Origin: Roseobacter sp. CCS2
Lineage (GTDB): Bacteria; Pseudomonadota; Alphaproteobacteria; Rhodobacterales; Rhodobacteraceae
DNA length: 64,000 bases
Direction: 5' to 3'
NCBI RefSeq assembly: GCF_000169435.1
Contig: NZ_AAYB01000003.1
Location: forward strand, 248,001 to 312,000
The position numbers and the translations under genes were made by a program. Position 1 is the stretch's first letter. The number at the start of each line of letters is the position of its first letter. This document shows positions 40,947-52,221 of this stretch, piece by piece. Below the pieces are notes generated by a model. That model did no database searches. It was not told the origin of the DNA and worked only from the letters and a program-made list of their open reading frames with translations.

Positions 40947-42983
40947 TCAGCGCGCGCGTCGCCGTCTGCGCCCGCCTTCACCACCCCCGCCTGTGTTGTG
41001 GTTGATCTTGGGGATCGTGACGATGCTTTCCAAGATCGGGAATGGTTCAACCGCGTTGGGGATGTTTGACGCGTTGACAAAGTGTTCCTGAAAACGCGGC
41101 TCGATCGCGGTTTCGATCTTGTGGATGTTGTGGACCGTTTCTTCGATCTCGGCGCGTGCATCGGTATTCAGCAGGGCGATCCGCGCGCCTGTGCCTGCGG
41201 CGTTGCCTGCGCTGGTGACTTTGTCCAGCGGGGCGTCCGGGATCATGCCCAGCACCATCGCGTGTTTGGGGCTGATGTGTGCGCCAAAGGCACCGGCCAG
41301 CACGACCCGATCCACCTTGTCGACGCCAAACTTGTCCATCAGCAGGCGTGCACCAGAATAAAGCGCGGCCTTGGCCATCTGGATTTGCCGGATGTCCGTA
41401 TTGGTGACGGTGATCTTGGGCCCACCGTTTTCGGTGCCGTCATACAGTAGATAGGAATTCGTCCGCCCGTCCTGAAAACAGTTGGGTGATCCTGTTTGTT
41501 CTGCCGATCCGATCAGACCGGGCCCGTCAACGATACCGGCCATGCGCATTTCGGCAATCACCTCGATAATGCCGGATCCGCAAATACCGGTGATGCCGGT
41601 TTGTGCGATGGCAGCGTCAAAACCGTCTTCGTCAGACCAAAGCTCTGATCCGATCACCTGGAAGCGGGGCAGTTTGGTGACCGGGTCAATTTCCACGTGC
41701 TCAATTGCGCCGGGGGCGGCGCGCTGGCCGCTGGTGATCTGCGCGCCCTCAAAGGCAGGGCCCGTGGGGGAGGAACAGGCAAGCACCTTGTCCTTGTTCC
41801 CAAGTAGGATTTCTGCGTTTGTGCCAACGTCCACGACCAGAACAAGGTCTTCGGATTTATCCGGTGCTTCAGATAACGCCACCGCCGCAGCGTCCGCACC
41901 CACGTGACCGGCGATGCAAGGCAGCAGGTAGACGCGGGAGGCAGGGTGCAGGTTGAGGTCCAATTCGGTGGCACGCAGTGAGATAGCCTCTGACGTGGCA
42001 AGCGCAAAGGGTGCTTGCCCCAACTCGTAAGCGTCGATGCCAAGGAACAGGTGATGCATGACCGGATTGCACACGAACACCGCGTCTACGATCAGATTGC
42101 GGTCAATCCCGGCTTCAGAGGCGATTTGTACGAACAGCGCGTTCATGCCTTCGCGCACGGCTTTGGTCATTTCGTCTGACCCGGTCGGGTTCATCATGCC
42201 GTAGCTGACACGCGACATCAGGTCTTCGCCAAAGCGGATTTGCGGGTTCATTATGCCGGAAGAGGCGACGACTTCGCCTGATTGCAAATCGCAGAGGTGC
42301 GCCGCGATGGTGGTGGACCCAAGGTCAACGGCAAGGCCGTAGAGCGTGCCTTCATAGAACCCCGGCCAGATGTGGATAATCCGTGGGCTAAAGACGGCAT
42401 CGCCCAAATGCACTGCCACGGTGACTTTCCACGCGCCCTTGCGCAGCGCCGATTGCAGGGTTTTCAGAACGCCAAGGTCAGCCTCGAGTTCAGGCAGGTC
42501 CCAGTCGCGGCGCAATGCAGTGATCAGCCGTTCCAAATCGCCAGAGGGGTCGTGCATGTCAGGTTCAGCGACCTCAACATAGTATAGCTTGGTCGAGGGG
42601 TTCATGACGATATCGCGCGCCTCGGCCCGTTTGCGCACGACCTGTTTATGTACCTGGCTTTCGGCGGGAACGTCGATGACGATATCGCTTTGGATCGTGG
42701 CCTGACAGCCCAGACGGCGCCCCTTTTTCAAACCGCGTTTGTCGTCATAGCGTTGTTCAACGCTGTTCCATTCGGACAGGGCTGTGTCGGCGACGGTGAC
42801 GCCGTGTTTGGAAAATTCACCGTAAGAAGGCGTGATTTGGCATTTTGAGCAAATCCCGCGCCCACCGCACACCGAATCCAGATCAACGCCCAGCTGCCGC
42901 GCCGCAGTCAGCACGGGCGTACCAACCGCAAAGTTGCCGCGTTTGCCGGATGGTGTGAATATGACGAGGGGATCGTTTGACAT
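40947..42983 (-). CDS. corrinoid activation/regeneration protein (RACE, DUF4445)
   Basis: The product (678 aa) has an N-terminal [2Fe-2S] ferredoxin domain (VCGGRGICSKCQ and a later Cys in RRLGCQA) followed by a large ASKHA-type ATPase region (AVDLGSTTIAAHLCDL, LVLVVDVGTNAEILLG, ICGSGIIEVIAEMRM). Such proteins reduce inactive cob(II)alamin on methyltransferases in an ATP-dependent way. Roseobacters with a split methionine synthase use a protein of this type in place of the MetH reactivation domain, consistent with the pterin-binding subunit at 59509-60576. Confidence 0.9.
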   Translation of the reverse strand: MSNDPLVIFTPSGKRGNFAVGTPVLTAARQLGVDLDSVCGGRGICSKCQITPSYGEFSKHGVTVADTALSEWNSVEQRYDDKRGLKKGRRLGCQATIQSDIVIDVPAESQVHKQVVRKRAEARDIVMNPSTKLYYVEVAEPDMHDPSGDLERLITALRRDWDLPELEADLGVLKTLQSALRKGAWKVTVAVHLGDAVFSPRIIHIWPGFYEGTLYGLAVDLGSTTIAAHLCDLQSGEVVASSGIMNPQIRFGEDLMSRVSYGMMNPTGSDEMTKAVREGMNALFVQIASEAGIDRNLIVDAVFVCNPVMHHLFLGIDAYELGQAPFALATSEAISLRATELDLNLHPASRVYLLPCIAGHVGADAAAVALSEAPDKSEDLVLVVDVGTNAEILLGNKDKVLACSSPTGPAFEGAQITSGQRAAPGAIEHVEIDPVTKLPRFQVIGSELWSDEDGFDAAIAQTGITGICGSGIIEVIAEMRMAGIVDGPGLIGSAEQTGSPNCFQDGRTNSYLLYDGTENGGPKITVTNTDIRQIQMAKAALYSGARLLMDKFGVDKVDRVVLAGAFGAHISPKHAMVLGMIPDAPLDKVTSAGNAAGTGARIALLNTDARAEIEETVHNIHKIETAIEPRFQEHFVNASNIPNAVEPFPILESIVTIPKINHNTGGGGEGGRRRRRAR

Positions 42984-43078
42984 TGTGCGCGCCTGTTTGG
43001 TCTTGGCCCAAATGTATCTTTTGCGCGCGTAATAGAAAGGCCCGTATCCGTCATAATAACTATGAGCAGCGGCATGGA

Positions 43079-43381
43079 TTAGCCCGGTTCATTGATCGCC
43101 GCATCACAGTTGGATGCGGGATGTGTGTTGCCCCATATTTTTCGCGCGTCTTTTGCGATAAGACTGGTCTGTATTCGGTCAAGTTCCTTGATCGCATCGA
43201 TATGGCAGCCGGATTTGCGAAGCGCCTTTGCGTAGGCGGTTTCGACTGACCTTGCACGCCATGGCAAAGATGCCTGCGATACCCACTGTCTTAAAGCGGG
43301 CGGTAATCTGTCGAAATCCTGCATTGGATTATTGTTGCGTCGTTTCCGCTTTAAGGTCGTTGCGCCACAGTTGTTGTGCAT
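43079..43381 (-). CDS. DUF6525-type protein
   Basis: The product (100 aa) contains MQDFDRLPPALRQWVSQASL followed by PWRARSVETAYAKALRKSG, the pattern of a small conserved protein of Rhodobacteraceae (DUF6525 as remembered). It is basic at the N-terminus and helical. The function is unknown. It ends close to the RACE gene start on the same strand. Confidence 0.72.
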   Translation of the reverse strand: MHNNCGATTLKRKRRNNNPMQDFDRLPPALRQWVSQASLPWRARSVETAYAKALRKSGCHIDAIKELDRIQTSLIAKDARKIWGNTHPASNCDAAINEPG

Positions 43382-43460
43382 GTCTCGTGTCCGTATGAGG
43401 AGGAAACATTATGTTATAACATAGGCAACCTTGTTCAATACCGAATTGCGCATGCTGTGA

Positions 43461-45014
<1,554 letters not shown>

Positions 45015-45017
45015 GCC

Positions 45018-46177
45018 ATGACCCCCGGCGCACGCGTGGCGGCCGCGATTGCGGTGCTGGATCATGTTCAAAACGGTGCTGTTGCCGAGCAGGCGTTGAC
45101 CGCTTGGGCGCGCAATAGCCGTTTTGCCGGGTCCAAGGACCGTGCCGCGGTGCGTGATCATGTGTTTGATGTGCTGCGCGCGAAACGGTCGCTTGCTGAC
45201 GGGGCGGGGCGTGATTTGATGCAACGGTTAGCGATGCGCGAAGGCTGGGACATTGAAACGCTGTTTTCAGGTGAGGGCCACGCGCCAGCGCCGTTAAATG
45301 GTGATGAAAATGCGGCGCTTGACGCGCCTCTGTCTCTGTCCGATGCGGCGCGGTGTGATGTGCCAGAATGGCTTTGGCCGAGGTGGCGGCAGGCGTTGGG
45401 GGATCAGGCAGAGGCGACAGCCATGGCCCAGCAACAGCGCGCCGATGTGTTCTTGCGCGTCAACAGGCGTAAAGCAACGGTCAATCAAGCGGTAAAACTT
45501 TTAGCTGATGACGATATATCCACGGCTGTCCATCCGACAGTTGAAGGCTGTTTGCGGGTGACAAAAAACCCGCGCCGGATCAAGACCAGTGCGGCCTATC
45601 TGACGGGGTTTGTGGAATTGCAGGACGCAGCCTCGCAAGAGGCGGTCGGTGATACGCCCGTCAATGCTGGCGCGCGTATCCTTGATTATTGCGCTGGCGG
45701 TGGGGGCAAGGCGCTGGCCTTTGCTGATCAATATGATGCGACTGTTTTGCCCATGATATTGCGCCACAACGCTTGCGAGATTTGCCAACGCGCGCATCGC
45801 GTGCTGGTGTCGACATCGCAGTATTGACGACCGATCAGCTGCAACAACAGCCGAAATTTGATGCGGTGTTCTGTGATGCCCCCTGCAGCGGGAGCGGGAC
45901 CTGGCGCCGCACACCTGATGCAAAATGGCGTCTGACAGAGGACAGATTGGATCAATTGATCCGGTCACAAGCGACGGTTCTGGATGCTGCTGCACCGCTT
46001 GTCGCGGCGGGTGGTGTTTTGATTTATGCGACATGTTCGGTTTTGACGCATGAAAATCAGGACGCTGTTGACCGGTTCTGCACCAGGTCCCCAGAGTGGG
46101 GTATCCGGCGCAACACCCAACGCCTTCCTGACGCGGATGGAGATGGTTTTTTTACCTGCGTCCTTTTGAAACGATAA
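45018..46177 (+). pseudogene. rsmB: RsmB-like 16S rRNA m5C methyltransferase, frameshifted
   Basis: The first frame (45018-45827) and a second frame (to 46177) together encode one RsmB/NOP2-type protein of about 386 aa. Motifs on the first part: ILDYCAGGGGKALAFADQYD (SAM binding). On the second: FDAVFCDAPCSGSGTWRRTP and LIYATCSVLTHENQ (catalytic Cys). The break lies at the TTTT run 45745-45748: one more T would restore DATVFAHDIAPQRLRDL. It is either a real inactivating indel or a homopolymer sequencing error. No N-terminal NusB-like domain of full length is evident. Confidence 0.85.
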
Positions 46178-46273
46178 TACAACCTAGAATTGATATTGTG
46201 GATTTGCTACGCATGTTTAGGGGGCGTTAACCATTCGCCGATAAGTGTACCGGCGCGTAGTGAGGTTTCTTGA

Positions 46274-48616
46274 GTGCCTTTTGATCAATCGTTCGAAATA
46301 AGACCGGTTTTGGTGGCTGCCAAAACACCACCGGTGATACGGCTTTTTGCTGTAGGATTATTATGTATTGCAGCCGCGGTTGTTTTACCGCTTGTGCTAT
46401 TGCAATACGGTTTTGCGATTTGTGGCGGCATTTTACTGTGTCTGGCGGGTTTCGTGAAATGGGCTGAAAGGGGTATGCATAGCGCAAATGCGCGATTGTG
46501 TTACACCGCGCGACGCATGATTGCACATGATGTCGGTGTTGGTTTCGTTACCGATGGTGCCGGGATCGTAGAATTTGCCAATGCCGGTGCGACGGACCGC
46601 TTTGGCGAAACGGAAGGCCGCAGTTTGGCTGCAGTTTTTGAATTGATGCTTGCAAACCCCGGCAGTGTTCTGTCGCAGATTATCGCGCAAGCCGACGAAA
46701 ATGGCGCGCAGACCGAGGATATCGTGACGCGGGCCGGCCATTTCCGCTTGCGGCTGCTGATTATGGGCGCGCAGTGCCAGATGTGGTGGCTTGATGATCT
46801 TAGCCAGAATAGCAGTGCGGCAGGTAAACAAGGTAAGCAACAAGCCTTGGCGATGATGACGGTGGCATCGGACGGCCATGTTCTGGGCATGAATGATGCG
46901 TGCAGTACATTGGTTGGTGCCGCGCGCGGTCGTTTGAATGAAGTCTTTGAAGATTTGCCGCTGCGCAGCGGGCAAGTGCATAATTTGCGCGGTATGGATG
47001 GCCCGCTTTCTGTCGTTGTCGCGATTGTTGAGGGCAAGGAAGGCACCAGTGACATCTATGTGTTGCCAGGTGCCAGTGCTGTTCAAATGCCGCCACAACT
47101 GGAGGCTGGCTGGAACGCGATCGAGGATTTACCGGTCCCGCTTTTGAAGGTTGCGCAGAACGGTGCGATCCTTGGTTCAAACAAGGAGGCGCGCCAGCTT
47201 TTGGGTTTCGAAAGCACGACAGGATATCATTTGGCTGATGTGCTGAATGATCCGGGACGCCCCCTTAATGATTGGTTATCAGAGGCGTTAACAGGACGTG
47301 CCGGAAACGTGTCACAATTCTTGCACGGGCGCGGCAAGAAGCAAGATACTTTCGTTCAGGTTACACTGAACACGGCTGGCGCACCGGACGATTTGCACCT
47401 GATTGCAGTTTTGAATGACGTGACCGAGTTGCGGTCGCTTGAGTTGCAGTTTGTGCAAAGTCAAAAAATGCAGGCGATCGGACAATTGGCTGGTGGCGTG
47501 GCGCATGACTTTAACAATCTGCTGACAGCGATTTCCGGCCACTGTGAGCTTTTGCTGTGCAATCATGACGAACATGATCAGGACTATGGTGATTTGATCC
47601 AGATCCATCAAAACACAAATCGGGCCGCCAGCCTTGTTGGGCAACTTTTGGCCTTTTCGCGCAAGCAGAACCTGCAACTCGAAACCATCGATCTGCGCGA
47701 TACACTCTCTGATCTGACACATTTGTTGAACCGTTTGGTGGGGGAAAAGGTGACCTTGACCCTCGATCATGATCCGCAACTGGATCATATCAAAGCGGAT
47801 AAACGGCAATTGGAACAGGTGTTGATGAACCTTGTGGTGAATGCCCGCGATGCGATGCAGGGGGCGGGCGAAATTCGCGTGATCACCAAGAATACCACAC
47901 TGCCAAAAGCCATGCACCGCGATCGGGCGACTGTCCCGGCCGGTGATTATGTTTTGGTGAAGGTCATTGATGAAGGGCAGGGGATTCTGGCGGAAAAGCT
48001 GGGAAAGATATTTGAGCCGTTCTTTACCACCAAGCGCCCCGGCGAAGGCACCGGTCTGGGCTTATCAACGGCCTATGGCATCGTCAAGCAAACCGGCGGC
48101 TACATCTTTGTGGATACGGTTGTGGGCGAAGGGACGACATTTTCGCTATTCTTCCCATGCCATGTCGAAACCGAGAAATCGTCGTCCGTTGCGCGGCTGT
48201 CCCCGCAACCGCGCATAAAAACAAGCGCCGAAGGTGTCGTCCTGCTGGTCGAAGATGAAGCGCCGGTCAGGGCTTTTGCCACCCGTGCGCTGCGCTTGCG
48301 TGGGTACACGGTTCTGGAGGCGGATCATGCAGAGGCAGCACTAGAGATGCTGGAGAACGATGATTTGCATGTCGATATCTTTGTCACAGACGTGATTATG
48401 CCGGGCCTGGATGGGCCCACCTGGGTGCGGCAGGCGCTAAAATCACGCCCCGATACCAAAGTAGTTTTTGTATCAGGTTATCCTGAAGATGCATTTGATG
48501 ATGGTCAGCCGGAAGTATTGGGCGCGACATTCCTGCCAAAGCCGTTTTCGCTTAAGGATTTGACGGATGCCGTACAGAACCAGTTGCTTGCACCTGCGGA
48601 ACTGATGGAAGGCTAA
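46274..48616 (+). CDS. cckA: cell-cycle hybrid histidine kinase CckA
   Basis: The product (780 aa) has two N-terminal membrane segments, PAS-like regions, a HisKA domain ([20 protein letters not shown]), an HATPase domain ([20 protein letters not shown]) and a C-terminal receiver ([20 protein letters not shown] with [16 protein letters not shown]). This is the CckA layout; CckA phosphorylates CtrA through ChpT. GTG at 46274 is the start. An imperfect CtrA-like site (TTTA-N7-TTAA) lies at 46216-46230. Its stop overlaps the convergent glk stop by 4 bases. Confidence 0.9.
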   Translation: MPFDQSFEIRPVLVAAKTPPVIRLFAVGLLCIAAAVVLPLVLLQYGFAICGGILLCLAGFVKWAERGMHSANARLCYTARRMIAHDVGVGFVTDGAGIVEFANAGATDRFGETEGRSLAAVFELMLANPGSVLSQIIAQADENGAQTEDIVTRAGHFRLRLLIMGAQCQMWWLDDLSQNSSAAGKQGKQQALAMMTVASDGHVLGMNDACSTLVGAARGRLNEVFEDLPLRSGQVHNLRGMDGPLSVVVAIVEGKEGTSDIYVLPGASAVQMPPQLEAGWNAIEDLPVPLLKVAQNGAILGSNKEARQLLGFESTTGYHLADVLNDPGRPLNDWLSEALTGRAGNVSQFLHGRGKKQDTFVQVTLNTAGAPDDLHLIAVLNDVTELRSLELQFVQSQKMQAIGQLAGGVAHDFNNLLTAISGHCELLLCNHDEHDQDYGDLIQIHQNTNRAASLVGQLLAFSRKQNLQLETIDLRDTLSDLTHLLNRLVGEKVTLTLDHDPQLDHIKADKRQLEQVLMNLVVNARDAMQGAGEIRVITKNTTLPKAMHRDRATVPAGDYVLVKVIDEGQGILAEKLGKIFEPFFTTKRPGEGTGLGLSTAYGIVKQTGGYIFVDTVVGEGTTFSLFFPCHVETEKSSSVARLSPQPRIKTSAEGVVLLVEDEAPVRAFATRALRLRGYTVLEADHAEAALEMLENDDLHVDIFVTDVIMPGLDGPTWVRQALKSRPDTKVVFVSGYPEDAFDDGQPEVLGATFLPKPFSLKDLTDAVQNQLLAPAELMEG

Positions 48617-49581
48617 TTCAAGGCGACCAGATGTGCGGCTGATCCGGTTAGTGCGGCATAGTCATCTTCGATCACGTGCACGGCAAAGTTGCTCATGAAC
48701 CCGGCAAAGCGCCCTTTATCGCGAAACGCCTCGCCAAAACCGAAGTGGTTGAGGTGGGGTGCAAAAGCGCGTGCCACGCCACCTGCCAAGTAGACGCCAC
48801 CAAAGGGCAGTTGGATGAGCGACAGGTTTCCACATACGGTGCCGAGGATACGAGTAAAAAGCTGCGCTGCCTCTACGGCGCGCGGGTCCGATCCGTCCTC
48901 GCAGGCCGCCATGATATCTTTTGCGGCAGCTTCGCGCGGGTCATTCGCCTCTTGCCCCAAAAACGCATAAGCGCGTTCGAGCCCGCGACCTGACAATACG
49001 TCTTCGACAGCCGGAAAGCCGTGTGCTGTGGACACGAATTGGCAAAGCCGCAGTTCCATCTCGTTGCGGATTGGCAGGTTGGCATGCCCGCTTTCGGATG
49101 GGGTCACGATGCGACCATGTTCAAGATCATAGACCGGTGCAGCGTTAAAGCCGGTGCCGACACCGACCACCAATTTGGCGGCGTTCGGGCCAGCATCAGG
49201 TCCGGGTAAGACGGTGCGAATATTGGCGGTATCGATATGACCCAAAGCATGTCCCTGCGCCTGCAAATCATTCAGGATCGCAACTTTTTCCGCCTTTGTG
49301 GCGCGCGCGAGCGTATCTTTGTCGATGGTCCAATCAAGGTTCGTCATGGTTGCGCGGCCATCGCGCACCGGGCCTGCAACCGCAACGCAAGCCGCAATCG
49401 GGTCAACACCAGATTCGTCGGCGATATACCGGGTTAAAACGGACTCCAAACCGGGAAATTCGCTATTGCGATACCGCCGGATCGTGTCATCCAGAATGCG
49501 CCGCCCGTCGGCCAGGGCCACGCGTGTATTGGTGCCGCCAATATCTGCGACCAAGGAATACGTATTGTCTGGATGTCCCAT
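48613..49581 (-). CDS. glk: glucokinase
   Basis: The product (322 aa) phosphorylates glucose with ATP. LVADIGGTNTRVALADGR is the N-terminal phosphate-binding motif, LDWTIDKDTLARATK, LVVGVGTGFNAAPV and the ESGHANLPIRNEMEL substrate region are typical of the proteobacterial Glk family. It follows the GH1 glucosidase gene by 8 bases, so glucose released from glucosides would be phosphorylated by a product of the same transcript. Confidence 0.94.
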   Translation of the reverse strand: MGHPDNTYSLVADIGGTNTRVALADGRRILDDTIRRYRNSEFPGLESVLTRYIADESGVDPIAACVAVAGPVRDGRATMTNLDWTIDKDTLARATKAEKVAILNDLQAQGHALGHIDTANIRTVLPGPDAGPNAAKLVVGVGTGFNAAPVYDLEHGRIVTPSESGHANLPIRNEMELRLCQFVSTAHGFPAVEDVLSGRGLERAYAFLGQEANDPREAAAKDIMAACEDGSDPRAVEAAQLFTRILGTVCGNLSLIQLPFGGVYLAGGVARAFAPHLNHFGFGEAFRDKGRFAGFMSNFAVHVIEDDYAALTGSAAHLVALN

Positions 49582-49589
49582 GGCGGTCC

Positions 49590-50912
49590 TTATTGTGCGA
49601 TCGCGGATTTGAGCGCGTGATAGGATGCTTTGGGCGTCCGCTTCAAGGTTTCAAAGTCAACGTGGATCATACCAAAGCGTTTTTCATAGCCAAAGGCCCA
49701 TTCGTAATTGTCCAACAGGGACCAATAGAAAAACCCTTTCACATTCGCACCATCGGCAATCGCCTGTTTGGTGGCGATGATATGGTCAGAGATGAATTTA
49801 GTGCGCTCTGGGTCATTGACGGCATCGTTTTCGACATGATCATCCCAGGCCATCCCGTTTTCGGTCACATAGATTGGCATATCACCGATGTAGTCGCGCG
49901 ACAGGCGGGTCAGGAACGACTGCAAGCCATCTGGGTAAATCTCCCAACCCATCTGGGTTTTGTCACCGGGGCCTTCTTCGGTCGCAACATGCGGCCAAAC
50001 GCTGGTGTCATCCGCCGTAACTTTATGTCTTGTATAGTAATTCACCCCAAGAAAATCGATGGGCTGGCTGATCTCAGGCATATCATCTTCCCAACCGCGG
50101 GGCATGTGCGGATCCAAACCTGTCAAAGCCTCTAAGGGGTAGGTGCCTCTTGTGGTTGCTTCAATAAACCAGCGGTTCATGATCGCATCCCACGTTCTTG
50201 TGGCTGCCACCGACTCTGGGGCGTTATCCTTGGGCGCGGTGTGGTCAAAGTTGATCACGATGCCACAATTTGTCATTCCCTTGGCACGCAAACGGGACAT
50301 CCCGATACCATGTGCAAGGTTGATATGATGCATCGCGCGCGCCGTCGCCCGAATATCCCTCAGGCCGGGTGCATGGTGACCCAGAAAATGCGACAGATAC
50401 GAGATGCACCAAGGTTCATTGATCGTTGCAATTGCATTTACGCGATCGCCGATCCGGTCAGTGATGACATCCGCGAAATCGCCAAAGTAATTACAGGTAT
50501 CGCGGTTCATCCATCCGCCCTTGTCTGCCAAGGCGGCAGGTAATTCCCAATGATAAAGTGTCTGAAAAGGTTTCAGCCCCCGTTCCAGCATCGCATCGAC
50601 AAGACGGTCATAGAAATCCAGACCTTCGGGGTTGGGCGTGCGCCCATCGGGCATGACCCGCGCCCAGGATGTGGAAAAACGATAGGCGTCCATGCCCGCA
50701 TCTTTGAGCAAATCCAGGTCATCAGCAAAGCGGTGATAGTGATCACAGGCCACTGCACCATCTTCGCCGCGCACGACATTACCTGGGCCTGCTGCAAATG
50801 TATCCCAATGGGTGGGCCCGGCACCGCCAAACTGATGCCCTTCGATCTGATAAGCAGCTGTCGCGGCCCCGAAAAGAAAGTCTTTGGGGAAATCGGATCG
50901 TTTGAAATCCAT
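49590..50912 (-). CDS. beta-glucosidase, GH1 family
   Basis: The product (440 aa) is a retaining GH1 glycosidase. FPKDFLFGAATAAYQIEG is the family N-terminal signature, INEPWCISYLSHF carries the acid/base Glu (NEP), and MPIYVTENGMAWDD carries the nucleophile Glu (TENG). No signal peptide is seen, so it acts on imported glucosides. ATG 50912 with a good AGGATTAAC leader is preferred over 50969, which lies in the upstream regulator gene. Confidence 0.94.
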   Translation of the reverse strand: MDFKRSDFPKDFLFGAATAAYQIEGHQFGGAGPTHWDTFAAGPGNVVRGEDGAVACDHYHRFADDLDLLKDAGMDAYRFSTSWARVMPDGRTPNPEGLDFYDRLVDAMLERGLKPFQTLYHWELPAALADKGGWMNRDTCNYFGDFADVITDRIGDRVNAIATINEPWCISYLSHFLGHHAPGLRDIRATARAMHHINLAHGIGMSRLRAKGMTNCGIVINFDHTAPKDNAPESVAATRTWDAIMNRWFIEATTRGTYPLEALTGLDPHMPRGWEDDMPEISQPIDFLGVNYYTRHKVTADDTSVWPHVATEEGPGDKTQMGWEIYPDGLQSFLTRLSRDYIGDMPIYVTENGMAWDDHVENDAVNDPERTKFISDHIIATKQAIADGANVKGFFYWSLLDNYEWAFGYEKRFGMIHVDFETLKRTPKASYHALKSAIAQ

Positions 50913-50913
50913 G

Positions 50914-51945
50914 TTAATCCTTTCGGGGGGCAGGGCCGGTTGATGATCCGACCATAAGTTCTGCTTCAAGTAACTGTGTTTGCGGCGTCATATGCGGATC
51001 TGCAATAGCATTGAGCAGCATTTCCGCCAGCTGACGTCCTGCGTCGCGCACCGATGATCGGGTCGCGGTGAAAATTGGAACATCGCCGCCATTTTGCAGA
51101 TAGGACAGGGCATCATCGTGGGTGATGACAGATACGTCCTTGCCCATGGTCAGCCCCTTTTCTTCAATCGCGCGCCGGACACCCAGAGCAGAGATCAGCG
51201 ACGAACATAGAATGGCTGTGGGCGCGTTATCGGGTTTGAGCATGTCGCGGGTGGATTGATACCCAAAGACTTCGGTCATTTCACCGGACCGCATCAGCGC
51301 GGGGTCAGGATCAATACCATGGGATTGCAGCGATGCAGTGTATCCATCACGTCGGCGGTGGGCGAAATCCATGACCTCCAGCCCGTTGATCAGCGCGATC
51401 CGCCGATGCCCCAGATCAAATAGAAAGTCTGCCGCGCGTTTGAAGGCGCTGCGATTGTTCACGTCCAGCCATGCATAGGGTTTGCCGTATCCAGAAGCGC
51501 GCCCATGCACCGCGAAGGGCAGTTCCAGCGCCTGCAACAGCCCGATGCGCGGGTCGTCCATGCGCGGTCCATGCACAACAACGCCGTCCACAGCGCGCCG
51601 TGATTTCAGCCCTTCGTAGATACGCCGTTCGCTGGCGTCATCAACGATAGAGAGGATCATTTCATAGCCATGACGCGCGTAAGTTTCGCCCGCGCCGGCG
51701 ATGAAATCACCAAAAATCGGGTTCACCATTTCATGTTTGCTGGACAGCGGAATCACATGCCCGATCGCAAGCGCCTGACCGGTCGCCAGCCCTTTGGCCC
51801 GGGTTGAGGGGCTATAATTGAATGTGCGTGCTGCCTCTTCAACGCGTCGGCGCGTGGTTGGGCTGACCTCAGGATAGCCATTAAGCGCGCGGCTGACGGT
51901 GGTTTGGCTGAGGCCCAAATTCTGCGAAAGCTCTTTTAAATTCAT
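50914..51945 (-). CDS. aglR: LacI-family regulator (AglR-like)
   Basis: The product (343 aa) has an N-terminal LacI helix-turn-helix (LGLSQTTVSRALNGYPEVSP, with the hinge that inserts into a central CG) and a periplasmic-binding-type sugar domain. It is divergent from aglE and first in an operon with bgl and glk. Palindromes with AGCGCT centres in the divergent region and before zwf are its likely operators. It most likely represses in the absence of alpha-glucosides. Confidence 0.85.
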   Translation of the reverse strand: MNLKELSQNLGLSQTTVSRALNGYPEVSPTTRRRVEEAARTFNYSPSTRAKGLATGQALAIGHVIPLSSKHEMVNPIFGDFIAGAGETYARHGYEMILSIVDDASERRIYEGLKSRRAVDGVVVHGPRMDDPRIGLLQALELPFAVHGRASGYGKPYAWLDVNNRSAFKRAADFLFDLGHRRIALINGLEVMDFAHRRRDGYTASLQSHGIDPDPALMRSGEMTEVFGYQSTRDMLKPDNAPTAILCSSLISALGVRRAIEEKGLTMGKDVSVITHDDALSYLQNGGDVPIFTATRSSVRDAGRQLAEMLLNAIADPHMTPQTQLLEAELMVGSSTGPAPRKD

Positions 51946-51961
51946 GGGGTCAGTCGTGTTT

Positions 51962-51975
51962 CCAAAGCGCTATAA
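51962..51975. promoter_or_regulatory. imperfect AGCGCT operator near aglR start
   Basis: CCAAAGCGCTATAA shares its left half with the perfect palindrome at 52119-52132. It is 17 bases upstream of the aglR start and may give autoregulation. Confidence 0.5.
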
Positions 51976-52061
51976 TATAGGTATCTCGCACCACTGCGGG
52001 GCGGGATCTGCACCAACAGCCATAGTTGAGTAGCATGATTTACGAGGATTCCAAGAAAATT

Positions 52062-52071
52062 TTAGCGCTAA
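52062..52071. promoter_or_regulatory. TTAGCGCTAA palindrome upstream of aglE
   Basis: This 10-bp perfect palindrome is identical to the core of the zwf operator at 2331-2340. It lies in the aglR-aglE divergent region. Confidence 0.62.
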
Positions 52072-52118
52072 CATCGGCGTATTGACAGACGCGCGAACTT
52101 GGCTGACTGTAGGGAAAT

Positions 52119-52132
52119 CCAAAGCGCTTTGG
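52119..52132. promoter_or_regulatory. CCAAAGCGCTTTGG perfect palindrome (LacI-type operator)
   Basis: This 14-bp perfect palindrome has a central CG and lies about 90 bases upstream of aglE. It is the strongest operator candidate for the agl promoter. Confidence 0.7.
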
Positions 52133-52221
52133 GAATTGCGATTCCTATGCGCGTGGGGAATGATAGCACGTAAGTGCAAACGAAAGTGACGCGCTGCTTG
52201 GCGCGATTGGGAGGAAAATCA

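Noticed and set aside
46216..46230. CtrA box before cckA
   Set aside because: TTTA-N7-TTAA has one mismatch and only one clear half-site; mentioned with the gene but not called.
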